64,000 nt of DNA from an uncultured Sutterella sp. (GTDB lineage: Bacteria > Pseudomonadota > Gammaproteobacteria > Burkholderiales > Burkholderiaceae_F), in contig UQYG01000005.1 of the NCBI GenBank assembly GCA_900545275.1, positions 62,001 through 126,000 of the forward strand. The letters run 5' to 3'. The notes beneath the pieces were generated by a model, which made no database searches, was not told the DNA's origin, and saw only the letters and a program-made list of their open reading frames with translations. Below are positions 16,103 to 25,227 of this stretch, piece after piece. The stretch's first letter is position 1; each line of letters starts with the position of its first letter. Both the position numbers and the translations under genes were made by a program.

Positions 16103-18415
16103 ATGGCCAAGAAAAAAAACATCGCCGTCGAACCGGCAACGCTTTCGCCGGAACAGATGAACGCGGCACGGGCCCTCTTTGCGGAGGACTCGTGCGTCTA
16201 TACCCTGCGTCAACTCAAGAAACATCTGACGCAGAAACTCGCGTGGTCGCGCGGAGCGGCCAATGCGGGAGCGTTGGCGCTGATGGAAGAAGGGCCAGTC
16301 GTTTCCGTGCGGCACGAAACGTACTATCGGGGACAAAAGGCCGAGCCCGTGCTCGTCGAATACCGCGACGAAGCGCTCACGGACGCGGACGGCAAAAGTG
16401 AGCCCGCCTGCCTTCAGAAGGCTCTCCCGGGCGACCTCTACGAGGCCTTCCGGGGGCCCGACCGCTTCGTCGTGAACCGCTTCGTGCGGCACACGAAGCT
16501 GCGTTGGCTCGTACGACTCCAAGAACACGCCGAGGGCTTCTACACCATGGTGACGGAAAACGCTTACGAGCCCATCTTCTTTCGCGTGCCCGACGTCCAG
16601 AAGCCGAGACCGCAGTCGAACACCGTCTACGAAATTGAAGTGGACGAGGCGGCGGAAAAGGCGGGCGATCCTCTGGCCGACTACGAGGATTACGTCATGG
16701 AGAACTGGGAGAGGTACGGCTACCGCAACTTCACCTGGCCCGCCCGGATCGTGCGCCGCGTGGCGCGCGCCGACGACCCCTTGGGAGCGCTCAGGATCGC
16801 CGAAGAACGCCACGGCATCCGCACGGTCTTTCCCGACGAGGTGAAGGACGAGGCGAAGGACGTTCCGCAGGAGGTCACGGCTTCACAGCGGCGCGGGCGC
16901 GTCGATCTGCGCGACGTTCCCTTCGTTACGATCGACGGTGAGGACGCGCGCGACTTCGACGACGCGGTTTACTGCGAAAAGTCGGGGGACGGGTGGCGCC
17001 TTCTCGTCGCGATCGCCGACGTGAGTCAGTACGTGAAGCCCGATCATCCGCTCGACCGGGAAGCGCAGGCGCGCGGGACCTCCGTCTACTTTCCGACGGC
17101 CGTGATCCCGATGCTCCCCGAAGCGCTCAGCAACGGGATTTGCTCGCTTAACCCCAATGTCGACCGCCTCACGATGGTGTGTGACGCCCTGATCGACGCC
17201 GAAGGAAAAACGACCGCCTATCAGTTCTATCCGGCCGTGATCCGCTCGCACGCGCGCCTCACCTACACGCAGGTATGGTCGGCCCTCTCCGGGGAGGACG
17301 CGGGGTTCGAGGCCCTCGGCGAACGGCTCTTTGAAGTCGAGCGCCTCTACGAACTCTACAAGGTGCTTCACGCGGCCCGCGAAAAGCGTTTTGCACTCGA
17401 CTTCGAGTCGAGCGAAATCAAGGCGCGCATCGACGAGGAAAAGGGCACGATCGACCGATTCGAGCCCTACCGCATCACGGATGCGAACCGCCTCATTGAA
17501 GAATGCATGCTCGTCGCCAACGTCGCCGCAGCGGACTTTGTCCTGCGAAACGAACGGCTTACGCTCTTTCGCGTGCACGACAAGCCCGAAGAGGAGCGCC
17601 TGCAGGATCTTCGCCGGATTCTTCGCGCCTACAAGCTCAAGCTCCGGGAGAATTCTCCCGCGGGCTTTGCCGCTCTTCTCGAATCGGTGAAGAAGTCTCC
17701 CTCGACCTCGCCTCTGCAGATCGCGGTGCTGCGCACGATGTCGCGCGCCCTCTACAGTCCCGACAACATCGGTCACTATGGTCTGCAGTACGGGCATTAT
17801 GCGCACTTCACGAGCCCGATCCGCCGTTACCCGGACCTTCTTTTGCACCGCACGATCAAGGCGATCCTTGCCAAGCGCACCTATCATCCGAAGCTCTATT
17901 CGGAATCGGGGATCGAGGGTTTTCACGCGCTGAAGCTCGGTTTTCGCCCGGCCTTCGAGAAGCCCGTCAAGGAGCTCTCCAAGACGGCGCGCGACCATGA
18001 GGTCTGGCGCCGACTGGGGCTTCTCTGTTCGATCGCCGAACGGCGCGCCGACGACGCTTCGCGCGACGTCATGAACTGGCTCGCCTGCGAGTGGCTCTCC
18101 AAGCGCCCGAACGAGCGCTATGCCTCGACCGTCGTGAACGTCCTTGATTCGGGCGTGATCGTGCGGCTCGACGATTCCGGACTCGAGGGCTACGTCCACG
18201 TCTCCAACCTCGGTGGCGACTACTTTACCGCGATGGACGGTCAGCTCGTGGGCGACGAGGGCGAGGTCATCCGCATCGGCAAGCAGATGCAGGTGGTGCT
18301 CGACGAAGTCGACTTCGAAAAGAGACGCTTTTCTTTCCGCAGGGCTTTCGAGAGCGGAAAGCGTCAGAAGAAGGGGCGCCGCCGCTACGACTGGTACGAC
18401 GACGTTCCCTTCTGA
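16103..18415 (+). CDS. rnr: Ribonuclease R
   Basis: RNase R is a processive 3'-5' exoribonuclease that degrades structured RNA and takes part in RNA quality control. The 770-residue protein shows N-terminal cold-shock/OB regions and an RNB catalytic domain with the Asp cluster in TIDGEDARDFDDAVY. A C-terminal S1 domain follows (YASTVVNVLDSGVIVRL), ending in a Lys/Arg-rich tail (KRQKKGRRR). I start at ATG 16103 (MAKKKN). The frame continues open for 89 codons upstream to 15836 but has no family similarity there. rlmB follows, as in many proteobacteria, though an intrinsic terminator lies between them. Confidence 0.95.
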   Translation: MAKKKNIAVEPATLSPEQMNAARALFAEDSCVYTLRQLKKHLTQKLAWSRGAANAGALALMEEGPVVSVRHETYYRGQKAEPVLVEYRDEALTDADGKSEPACLQKALPGDLYEAFRGPDRFVVNRFVRHTKLRWLVRLQEHAEGFYTMVTENAYEPIFFRVPDVQKPRPQSNTVYEIEVDEAAEKAGDPLADYEDYVMENWERYGYRNFTWPARIVRRVARADDPLGALRIAEERHGIRTVFPDEVKDEAKDVPQEVTASQRRGRVDLRDVPFVTIDGEDARDFDDAVYCEKSGDGWRLLVAIADVSQYVKPDHPLDREAQARGTSVYFPTAVIPMLPEALSNGICSLNPNVDRLTMVCDALIDAEGKTTAYQFYPAVIRSHARLTYTQVWSALSGEDAGFEALGERLFEVERLYELYKVLHAAREKRFALDFESSEIKARIDEEKGTIDRFEPYRITDANRLIEECMLVANVAAADFVLRNERLTLFRVHDKPEEERLQDLRRILRAYKLKLRENSPAGFAALLESVKKSPSTSPLQIAVLRTMSRALYSPDNIGHYGLQYGHYAHFTSPIRRYPDLLLHRTIKAILAKRTYHPKLYSESGIEGFHALKLGFRPAFEKPVKELSKTARDHEVWRRLGLLCSIAERRADDASRDVMNWLACEWLSKRPNERYASTVVNVLDSGVIVRLDDSGLEGYVHVSNLGGDYFTAMDGQLVGDEGEVIRIGKQMQVVLDEVDFEKRRFSFRRAFESGKRQKKGRRRYDWYDDVPF

Positions 18416-18464
18416 GCCGTTCGAAAAACCGTGCCGCCCCGCACGGAATCCCGTCGTCTTTGGC

Positions 18465-18470
18465 TACAAT
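18465..18470 (+). promoter_or_regulatory. Possible -10 box ahead of the rnr-rlmB terminator
   Basis: TACAAT lies 22 bases before the hairpin-T-tract at 18492-18530. No convincing -35 is seen. If used, the transcript would meet the terminator before rlmB. Confidence 0.3.
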
Positions 18471-18491
18471 GACGGCACTCTTTAACGTGAA

Positions 18492-18530
18492 GGAGGTCCC
18501 TTTTGCAAGGAAGGGGCCTCCCGCTTTTTT
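18492..18530 (+). terminator. Intrinsic terminator or attenuator between rnr and rlmB
   Basis: GGAGGTCCC (18492-18500) pairs with GGGGCCTCC (18513-18521, one G-U), followed by CGC and six T residues. Confidence 0.8.
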
Positions 18531-18548
18531 ATCCCAACGGAAACTCTC

Positions 18549-19289
18549 GTGAAGAACTCTGTCTTAGCGGGCTTTCACGCCGTAGGCGCCCGTCTGCGCA
18601 CGGCGCCCGAAACGATCTCGGTCGTCTATGCCGATCCGTCGCGCCGCGACAAGCGCATGCGCGACATGCGCGAAAAACTGCTCGCCGCGGGCGTGCGCGT
18701 CATGAATGCCGACGCCAAGCGCTTGGACGGCATGGCCTCGGGCGTTCCTCATCAGGGGATCGTGGCCTTGGCCGAGGAAACGCACGTCGAACTCGACTTC
18801 GCCGACCTGCTCGACCAGATCTCCGACAAAACCCTGCTTCTCATCCTTGACGGCGTCACCGACCCGCGCAACTTCGGCGCCTGTCTGCGCACGGCCGACG
18901 CCGCGGGCGTGCAGGCCGTGGTGGTGCCGCGCGACCGCTCGGCCGGGATGACCCCTGCCGCCATGAAGGCCGCCGCGGGCGCCGCCGAAACGGTTCCCGT
19001 CGTGACGGTGACGAATCTCGCCGCCTCGATCGTGGAGCTGCGCGATGCGGGGGTGACGGTCGTCGGCACGGCGGGCGAAGCCGTGAAGTCGATTTATGAC
19101 TTCGAGCAGACGCGTGCCTTTGCCTGGGTGCTCGGCGCCGAAGGGGACGGGTTGCGTCAGCTGACGCGCAAACGCTGCGACGACCTCGCCGCCATCCCGA
19201 TGACGGGCGCCGTTGAAAGCCTCAACGTCTCGGTCGCTGCGGGCATCTGTCTCTTCGAGAGCGTTCGTCAGCGACTCGCCGCGAAGTAA
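18549..19289 (+). CDS. rlmB: 23S rRNA (guanosine-2'-O-)-methyltransferase RlmB
   Basis: RlmB methylates the ribose of G2251 in 23S rRNA using S-adenosylmethionine. The 246-residue protein has the N-terminal substrate-binding domain (AGFHAVGARLR) and a SPOUT methyltransferase core. The knotted motifs are DPRNFGACLRTADAAG, VLGAEGDGLR and MTGAVESLNVSVAAGICLFE. The length matches E. coli RlmB (243). The start is GTG 18549; the ribosome site is weak. It lies 18 bases after a hairpin-T-tract, which may control it. Confidence 0.93.
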   Translation: MKNSVLAGFHAVGARLRTAPETISVVYADPSRRDKRMRDMREKLLAAGVRVMNADAKRLDGMASGVPHQGIVALAEETHVELDFADLLDQISDKTLLLILDGVTDPRNFGACLRTADAAGVQAVVVPRDRSAGMTPAAMKAAAGAAETVPVVTVTNLAASIVELRDAGVTVVGTAGEAVKSIYDFEQTRAFAWVLGAEGDGLRQLTRKRCDDLAAIPMTGAVESLNVSVAAGICLFESVRQRLAAK

Positions 19290-19307
19290 CAAAAAATTCC
19301 CGAAAAT

Positions 19308-19338
19308 TTCACACGACCGCGGGGATTTCTAATACAAT
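19308..19338 (+). promoter_or_regulatory. Candidate promoter of the rpsF operon
   Basis: AATACAAT has its hexamer TACAAT at 19333-19338; TTCACA at 19308-19313 is a distant -35 candidate (19-base spacer). It lies about 70 bases before rpsF. Confidence 0.45.
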
Positions 19339-19405
19339 CCTCTGCTTTCTGTCCTTGCTACACCAGAAGAGACGCTCTGGGTAGCTTTTTCCGCAAGGAG
19401 GCTAA

Positions 19406-19795
19406 ATGCGTCACTACGAACTTTGCATCATTGTGCATCCGGATCAGAGCGAACAGGTTCCCGCGATGATCGAGCGCTACAAGACGCTCATCGCCGAACA
19501 GGGCGGTAAGATCCACCGCATCGAAGACTGGGGCCGTCGCCAGCTCGCCTACCCGATCGAAAAGCTCGTGAAGGCTCACTACGTCCTTCTCAATATCGAA
19601 TGCGGCCACGAAACGCTCGCCGAAATTGAGAACGGGTTCCGTTTCAACGACGCCGTCCTGCGTCACCTCACGATCAAGACCAAGAAGGCCGAAACGGCTC
19701 CTTCTCCCATGATGAAGGCCGTTGAAAAGGAAGAAGCCAAGAAGGTCGCCGCGGAAGCCGCCGCTGCCGCCGCTGCCGAAACGGCTGCCGCCTAA
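19406..19795 (+). CDS. rpsF: Ribosomal protein bS6
   Basis: bS6 is a small-subunit protein that binds the central domain of 16S rRNA with bS18. The 129-residue protein begins MRHYELCIIVHPDQ and includes the typical EDWGRRQLAYPIEK segment. The C-terminus is an Ala/Lys/Glu-rich tail. The ATG follows GCAAGGAGGCTAA, a very strong ribosome site. It heads the rpsF-priB-rpsR-rplI operon. Confidence 0.97.
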   Translation: MRHYELCIIVHPDQSEQVPAMIERYKTLIAEQGGKIHRIEDWGRRQLAYPIEKLVKAHYVLLNIECGHETLAEIENGFRFNDAVLRHLTIKTKKAETAPSPMMKAVEKEEAKKVAAEAAAAAAAETAAA

Positions 19796-19846
19796 GGGTC
19801 GAGTCCTCTTCGGACGATCACACAGAACATTCAGCGTTCGGACGAC

Positions 19847-20140
19847 GTGAACATCGTAACCATGAGCGGCAAGCTCGTCGGACGTGAGGCGGTCCGCTTC
19901 ACGCCGGCAGGCATCGAGGTGTTCGAAGGTACCTTCCACCATCGGGTGGAATTGACGGAGGCGGGTCATCCGCGGACGGTGGAATTCGATTTTCCAGCCG
20001 TCAGCTACGGGAATCTCGCCCGGGAACTCAACGCGCTCCCTCTCGGAGGCGACTATGTTCTCAAAGGGTTCTTCGCCCCCCGCTCGAGCCGTTCGCATCG
20101 TCTGATCGTACACATAACGGAATACAATTCAAGGAGCTAA
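19847..20140 (+). CDS. priB: PriB, primosomal replication protein N
   Basis: PriB is an OB-fold single-stranded-DNA-binding protein that helps PriA reload DnaB at stalled forks. The 97-residue protein starts at GTG 19847 and shows the family pattern (MSGKLVGREAVRFTPAG, then a C-terminal VLKGFFAPRSSRSHRLIVHITEY). Its place between rpsF and rpsR is diagnostic of proteobacteria. It ends 2 bases before rpsR, so expression is coupled to the ribosomal genes. Confidence 0.9.
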   Translation: MNIVTMSGKLVGREAVRFTPAGIEVFEGTFHHRVELTEAGHPRTVEFDFPAVSYGNLARELNALPLGGDYVLKGFFAPRSSRSHRLIVHITEYNSRS

Positions 20141-20142
20141 TC

Positions 20143-20415
20143 ATGGCTTTTGGTGCTAAGGGTAAGGGTAAGCCTCGCCGTGCCAACCAGCAAAATTCGC
20201 TTTTCAAGCGCAAGAAGTTCTGCCGCTTCACGGCCGAACACGTTGAGCAGATCGACTACAAGGATATCGATACGCTTCGCGACTTCATCCAGGAAAACGG
20301 CAAGATCATGCCGGCCCGTCTGACGGGTACGAAGGCCCACTATCAGCGTCAGCTCGATACGGCCATCAAGCGTGCGCGTTTCCTCGCGCTCCTTCCGTAC
20401 ACGGACAATCAGTAA
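20143..20415 (+). CDS. rpsR: Ribosomal protein bS18
   Basis: The 90-residue basic protein is bS18, partner of bS6 in the 30S platform. It contains the conserved KKFCRFTAEHVEQIDYKD and the C-terminal RQLDTAIKRARFLALLPYTD. The ATG is preceded by AAGGAGCTAATC. It is the third gene of the rpsF operon. Confidence 0.97.
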   Translation: MAFGAKGKGKPRRANQQNSLFKRKKFCRFTAEHVEQIDYKDIDTLRDFIQENGKIMPARLTGTKAHYQRQLDTAIKRARFLALLPYTDNQ

Positions 20416-20435
20416 TTTTCCGGGAGTGAATCCAA

Positions 20436-20885
20436 ATGCAAGTCATTCTGCTCGAAAAGATCACCCATCTCGGTAACCTCGGCGACATCGTCAAGGTGAA
20501 GGACGGCTACGGCCGCAACTTCCTCATCCCGACCGGCCGTGCCAAGCGCGCCACGAAGGCCGCCATCGCCGAATTCGAAGCCCGCCGTGCCGAGCTCGAA
20601 AAGGCCCAGGCCGAACGCATCGCCGCCGCCCAGGCCGTCGCCGACAAGCTCAACGGCGCCGAAATCACGATCGCCAGCAAGTGCGGTGTTGACGGCCGTC
20701 TCTTCGGTTCCGTCACCAACGCCGACATCGCCGAAGCGGTCGACGCCCTCGGCTTCCAGATCAAGAAGTCCCAGGTCCGCACGCCGCTCGGCGCGATCAA
20801 GGCCATTGGCGACTACCAGATCACGATCGGTCTCGCCACGGACATCACCGCCGACATCACCGTCAAGGTTGTGGCCGAAGCCTAA
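20436..20885 (+). CDS. rplI: Ribosomal protein bL9
   Basis: bL9 binds domain V of 23S rRNA and affects reading-frame fidelity. The 149-residue protein has the N-terminal domain (MQVILLEKITHLGNLGDIV, KDGYGRNFLIP), the long connecting helix rich in Ala/Glu/Arg, and the C-terminal domain. Length and order are standard. It is the last gene of the operon; a strong terminator follows. Confidence 0.97.
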   Translation: MQVILLEKITHLGNLGDIVKVKDGYGRNFLIPTGRAKRATKAAIAEFEARRAELEKAQAERIAAAQAVADKLNGAEITIASKCGVDGRLFGSVTNADIAEAVDALGFQIKKSQVRTPLGAIKAIGDYQITIGLATDITADITVKVVAEA

Positions 20886-20910
20886 TCGGGTCTCTTCGAA
20901 GATCCCAGCA

Positions 20911-20946
20911 AAAAAGGGTCCGCTCCTTCGGGGGCTGGCCCTTTTT
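20911..20946 (+). terminator. Intrinsic terminator after rplI
   Basis: AAAAAGGGTC-CGCTCC (20911-20926) pairs imperfectly with GGGGCTGGCCCTTTTT (20931-20946) around a TTCG loop; the T-tract is part of the stem end. Confidence 0.85.
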
Positions 20947-21002
20947 GCGTTTGGTTGCGCTTGACGTCCTCCGTCCGCGGAAGAGAAAGCGGCCCCCTCT
21001 GC

Positions 21003-21008
21003 TACAAT
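21003..21008 (+). promoter_or_regulatory. Possible -10 box of dnaB
   Basis: CTACAATC lies 35 bases before the dnaB ATG. No -35 at correct spacing is evident. Confidence 0.35.
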
Positions 21009-21042
21009 CTTTTTCCCAATCCTTTCTTCGGTGATCCCTTCG

Positions 21043-22437
21043 ATGCCTGAAGTCCCCACAAACCGCAATCTGCCCGACGATCCCGCGCACGGCCTGCGCA
21101 CGCCGCCTCAGTCCATTCAGAGCGAACAGGCGGTGCTCGGCGGGCTTCTGATCGACAACACCGCGCTCGACAGCGTGGCCGACCTCATTACGTCCGAAGA
21201 CTTCTGCCGGCGCGACCATCAGATCATCTACGAGCACATCGTCTCGCTCATTCAGCACGGCAAACCCGCCGACATCGTGACGGTGGGCGAAAGCATCAAG
21301 AATTCGGGCGCGCAGACGGCGCTCTCCGACGGTCAGTATCTGCAGTCGCTTTTCTCGAACACGCCTTCGGCCGCGAACATCCGCCGCTACGCGGAAATCG
21401 TTCGCGATCGCGCGATGCTGCGCCAGATGATTCAGGTGGGCGAGGGGATGGTGACGAACGCCCTCAATCCGCAGGGGCGCGATCCCGAGGAGCTCCTCGA
21501 CGAAGCGGAACGCGAAGTGCTCGCGATCAACGAGCGAAACGCCCGCGGTCGCCAAGGCTTCCGGTCGCTTTCGACGCTCGTGCGCGAAGTCTCCGAGCGC
21601 ATCATCGAGCTCTATCAGAACAAGGACAACTCCGAAGTCACCGGCGTTGCGACGGGCTTTCCGAATCTTGACCGCGTCACGGCGGGCTTTCAGCGCGGCG
21701 ACCTCATCATTCTCGCGGCGCGTCCCTCCATGGGGAAGACCGCGCTCGCCCTCAACATCGCCGAAAACATCGGCGTGCGCCAGGAACTCCCCGTGGCGAT
21801 CTTCTCCCTTGAAATGGGGGCGGACCAGCTCACGCAGCGTCTGATCGCCTCGGTCGGGCGCCTCGATTCGCAGCGCCTGCGCAAAGGGGCGCTCAACGAC
21901 GAGGAATGGGACAAGTTCACGGCCGCCGTGAGCATTCTCGAAAAGAAGCCCATTCACATCGACGACACGGGGAACATGACCGTCACGTCGCTTTCGACTC
22001 GAGCTCGCCGTCTCATGAATCAGACGGGGCCGCTCGGACTCATCGTCGTCGACTACCTGCAGCTCATGGTGGGAAAGGGCGAAAACCGCACGACGATCCT
22101 CTCGGACATCTCTCGCGGCTTGAAGAGCCTCGCTAAGGAACTGCACTGCCCGATCGTCGCGCTCTCGCAGCTCTCGCGAAGCGTCGAATCGCGAACCGAC
22201 CACCGTCCGATGATGTCGGACCTGCGTGAATCGGGCGCCATTGAACAGGACGCCGACGTGATCCTCTTCATTTATCGAGACGTGCGCTACAACCCCGAAG
22301 CCGACAAGAACGCGGCCGAAGTGATCGTCGCCAAACAGCGCAACGGCCCGGTCGGAACGCTTCGCATGACCTTCCTCGGCGAACTCACGCGCTTCGAGGC
22401 GACGGCCGACGAAGGCTACTGGGACGGCGCGGAATAA
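21043..22437 (+). CDS. dnaB: Replicative DNA helicase DnaB
   Basis: DnaB is the hexameric 5'-3' replicative helicase. The 464-residue protein has the N-terminal primase-binding domain (PPQSIQSEQAVLGGLLID) and a RecA-like C-terminal domain with Walker A (AARPSMGKTALAL), Walker B (LGLIVVDYLQLM) and the DLRESGAIEQDADVI segment. No intein is present. I choose ATG 21043 over an in-frame GTG at 21031 because CGGTGA lies at suitable spacing before it. The order rplI-dnaB is common in proteobacteria; here a terminator separates the two. Confidence 0.96.
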   Translation: MPEVPTNRNLPDDPAHGLRTPPQSIQSEQAVLGGLLIDNTALDSVADLITSEDFCRRDHQIIYEHIVSLIQHGKPADIVTVGESIKNSGAQTALSDGQYLQSLFSNTPSAANIRRYAEIVRDRAMLRQMIQVGEGMVTNALNPQGRDPEELLDEAEREVLAINERNARGRQGFRSLSTLVREVSERIIELYQNKDNSEVTGVATGFPNLDRVTAGFQRGDLIILAARPSMGKTALALNIAENIGVRQELPVAIFSLEMGADQLTQRLIASVGRLDSQRLRKGALNDEEWDKFTAAVSILEKKPIHIDDTGNMTVTSLSTRARRLMNQTGPLGLIVVDYLQLMVGKGENRTTILSDISRGLKSLAKELHCPIVALSQLSRSVESRTDHRPMMSDLRESGAIEQDADVILFIYRDVRYNPEADKNAAEVIVAKQRNGPVGTLRMTFLGELTRFEATADEGYWDGAE

Positions 22438-22448
22438 GGAGACGCATC

Positions 22449-22958
22449 ATGGAATGGTTGACGAACATCGACTGGTTCGCCCTCTGGTGCTGGGCGGGGG
22501 CGCTCATCCTCATCGTTGCGGGCTTTGCCGGGACGATCATCCCCGCCATCCCCGGTCTTCCCCTCATCGCCGTGGGCGCCTGGCTCATCGGTTGGGCGGG
22601 CGACTTTCAGGTGGTGGGCTGGAAGACGATCGCCTTTCTCGGCGTTCTCGCCGTGATCGGTGTCGTGGTCGACACGGTCGCCCAGACGGCGGGCGCGCAG
22701 CGCGCCGGCGCCTCGAAGGAAGGGATTCTCGGCTCGCTCATCGGCACCGTGGTCGGCGTTTTCCTCGGCGGCATCGTCGGAATCCTCTTCATGCCATTGG
22801 TCGGCGCCGCGATCGGCGAATTCTGGGCCAAGCGCGATCTGCTCCATGCGGGCCGCGTGGGGCTTGCCACTTGGATCGGCATGATCATCGGCACGGTCGT
22901 CAAGGTGGCGCTCGCCTTCACCATGACGGGCACGCTCTTTGCCGTGTACGTCCTTTGA
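22449..22958 (+). CDS. DUF456 membrane protein
   Basis: The 169-residue protein is almost wholly hydrophobic, with about five membrane segments and the family-type Gly-rich stretches (AGFAGTIIPAIPGLPLI near the start, then GTVVGVFLGGIVGILFMPLVGA). This fits the DUF456 family, whose function is unknown. The ATG has AAGGAG 8 bases upstream. It begins 11 bases after dnaB and is probably co-transcribed with it. Confidence 0.75.
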   Translation: MEWLTNIDWFALWCWAGALILIVAGFAGTIIPAIPGLPLIAVGAWLIGWAGDFQVVGWKTIAFLGVLAVIGVVVDTVAQTAGAQRAGASKEGILGSLIGTVVGVFLGGIVGILFMPLVGAAIGEFWAKRDLLHAGRVGLATWIGMIIGTVVKVALAFTMTGTLFAVYVL

Positions 22959-22979
22959 GCGCAAACCGTCCCGCACAAC

Positions 22980-23021
22980 AAAACGCCCTTCCGGTCCGTA
23001 ACGGAACCGGAAGGGCGTTTT
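22980..23021. terminator. Bidirectional terminator between DUF456 and phoH genes
   Basis: A perfect 16-bp inverted repeat (AAAACGCCCTTCCGGT / ACCGGAAGGGCGTTTT) has a 10-base loop. It serves the two convergent genes. Confidence 0.9.
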
Positions 23022-23042
23022 GCGTTCGGGAATGCGCCGGGA

Positions 23043-24989
23043 TCAGAGCACTTCGGCCGCGAATTCCGCCAGGCGGCTTCGTTCCCCGCGCGACAGCGTG
23101 ATCGTCGCCGCGTGTTTCCACCCGAGGAAGCGTTCGACCGCATAGGTAAGTCCGGAACTTCCTTCGGTGAGGTAGGGGGTGTCGATCTGCGCGAGGTTCC
23201 CGAGACACACGATCTTCGTGCCCGGACCCGCGCGGGTGATGAGCGTTCTCATTTCCTTGGGCGTGAGGTTCTGCGCTTCGTCGATCAGGACGAATTTGCG
23301 CTGGAAGGTGCGCCCTCGCATGAGGGACATGCTCTTGACCTGCAGGCGCTGCTCGAGGACGCCTCGCGTCGTCTTCGCCTCCCAGGCCTTCATTCCCTTC
23401 GTTCCTGCGAGAACGTCGAGGTTGTCGTAGATGGCGCCCATCCAGGGAACCATCTTTTCCTCTTCCGAACCCGGAAGATACCCGATGTCTTCGCCTACGC
23501 TCACGGTGGCGCGCGTCACGAGGATCTCGTCGAAGCGGTGTTCGTCGACCGTCATCGCAAAGGCCGCGGCGAGACTCATGAGGGTCTTGCCGGTCCCCGC
23601 CTGGCCGAGAATCGTCACGAAGTCGATGTCGGGCGAAAGAAGAAGATTGAGGGCGGCGTTTTGCTCGACGTTGCGGGCGTGGATGCCGAAGAGCTTGTCG
23701 CCGTGCGTCGTGTAGTCCTTCAAAAGCGTCATCGTGATCTTCGTGCCGTCGATCTCGGTGACGCGCGCAGCAAAGGGCGTTCCCACGTCGGAAGGAATCC
23801 AAAGGATTTCGTTCACGACGAAGTCGCCCGGCGTGGACGTGTGGAAGGAGTAAGTCGCGATGCCGTTCTTTTCGCCGGTCTCGAGCGTCGGGGCGACAAG
23901 CGTCCAGAAGTCGTCCGAGAGGGCCCGAATGCCCGGGAAGAGAAGGTCCGTGTCGTCGAGCACCTTGTCGGAGAAATAGTCTTCAGCGGGGAGTCCCAGG
24001 GCGTTTGCCTTGATGCGCATGTTCACGTCCTTCGTGACGAGGACGGCGACGTGCTCGGGAAAGTGCGACGCAAGGCCGCTCACGACGGCGAGGATGCGGT
24101 TGTCCCCCTTGTTGGCGGGGAGTTCCGGAGGCAGGGGAGCCGCGACCGGCGCGGTCTCGAAGAAGAGCTTCCCGAGGGCCTCGGTGTTGCCGAGGGCCGA
24201 GAGTTCAAGCCCCTGCGAGAGCGGTGCGCCCGCGTGCGCTTCGAGGAGTGCGTCGAGCGTGCGGGAGAGGCTGCGGCCGTTGCGGGCGACTTCGGTCGTG
24301 CCGACTTTGTGGTTGTCAAGCTCTTCGAGCGTCGTCATCGGCAGAAAAACGTCGTGTTCGGCAAAGCGGAAGAGGCAGCGCGGATCGTGCAGAAGCACGT
24401 TGGTGTCGAGCACGAAGAGCTTCTTGCGGTCTTCGCGCACGACGGCTCGGCCGCGACGGTGGCTCGCGGGCTTCACGACGGTCTTTCCCTGCGTCGCCGC
24501 GGCAAAGAGCCGGTCGGCGGCGGGGAACGCTTTGGGAAGTTTCTTTGCGGAGGGCGGCGGTATGTAGACACTTTCCGCCGGAACCGAAGCGGGGGTCTTC
24601 TCGTTGGAAGAAGCCGCTTGTCGGACGGACGTTTTCTCGGGAGCGGTCTTTTCGGTCTGCGCCACGGGGGCGGAGGACGCAGCCTTCGGCGCCTGATTGC
24701 GCGGAGTCTCCTTCTGTTGCGCGGCGGCGACTGGCGTCTTCTTTTGCTTTTTCTTCGCGCTCTTTTCGGCCGGTTTCGCGGGTTGGACTGTTTCCGTCGG
24801 GGCGGGGGCGGGCGCCGTTTCGGCGGGGGCCGCGGCTGCGGATTCGACGGGACGGGGATTGCGCGAGCGGATGCGTTCGCGCAGTTCTTCGAGCGTTTCG
24901 TTTTGGGGCGCGTCTTTGCGGGCGGACGCCTTCGTGCGCGTCGTCGCTAGCTTGGCGCCGAGTTCGCTCGGTGCGGGAGGCAGGGGCAT
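23043..24989 (-). CDS. PIN domain - PhoH ATPase fusion
   Basis: The 648-residue protein combines a PIN-type RNase domain (FVLDTNVLLHDP, from about residue 191) with a C-terminal PhoH ATPase domain carrying Walker A GQAGTGKT and Walker B VLIDEAQN. Such PhoH2-like proteins are RNA helicase/RNase enzymes. Residues about 45-175 form a low-complexity Ala/Pro/Lys/Thr linker, so the N-terminus is probably disordered. I start at ATG 24989, which has GGAGAG 8 bases upstream; the frame is open further upstream without similarity. It converges on the DUF456 gene and is divergent from the thrC-like gene. Confidence 0.85.
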   Translation of the reverse strand: MPLPPAPSELGAKLATTRTKASARKDAPQNETLEELRERIRSRNPRPVESAAAAPAETAPAPAPTETVQPAKPAEKSAKKKQKKTPVAAAQQKETPRNQAPKAASSAPVAQTEKTAPEKTSVRQAASSNEKTPASVPAESVYIPPPSAKKLPKAFPAADRLFAAATQGKTVVKPASHRRGRAVVREDRKKLFVLDTNVLLHDPRCLFRFAEHDVFLPMTTLEELDNHKVGTTEVARNGRSLSRTLDALLEAHAGAPLSQGLELSALGNTEALGKLFFETAPVAAPLPPELPANKGDNRILAVVSGLASHFPEHVAVLVTKDVNMRIKANALGLPAEDYFSDKVLDDTDLLFPGIRALSDDFWTLVAPTLETGEKNGIATYSFHTSTPGDFVVNEILWIPSDVGTPFAARVTEIDGTKITMTLLKDYTTHGDKLFGIHARNVEQNAALNLLLSPDIDFVTILGQAGTGKTLMSLAAAFAMTVDEHRFDEILVTRATVSVGEDIGYLPGSEEEKMVPWMGAIYDNLDVLAGTKGMKAWEAKTTRGVLEQRLQVKSMSLMRGRTFQRKFVLIDEAQNLTPKEMRTLITRAGPGTKIVCLGNLAQIDTPYLTEGSSGLTYAVERFLGWKHAATITLSRGERSRLAEFAAEVL

Positions 24990-25227
24990 GATTCGTCTCT
25001 CCGGCCGATTTTTTCGGCCTTTTTCGATAAAGAAGCTTACGCTTCGGTGCAGGTCCATTCTAAGGGGGCGGGTCGAGCGCGTGGCGGAACTAGACCGAAA
25101 GAAGAAGAGTCGCCAAAAAGCGGCGCATCCGACGGCCGCGCCTTCTTTTTTCGGGTAGGATGAAACGAATAGCCGCCGAGCCCGAAAGGCTTGGCTCACG
25201 ACAGTTTTCTAGACGAGGAGTGGCGCG

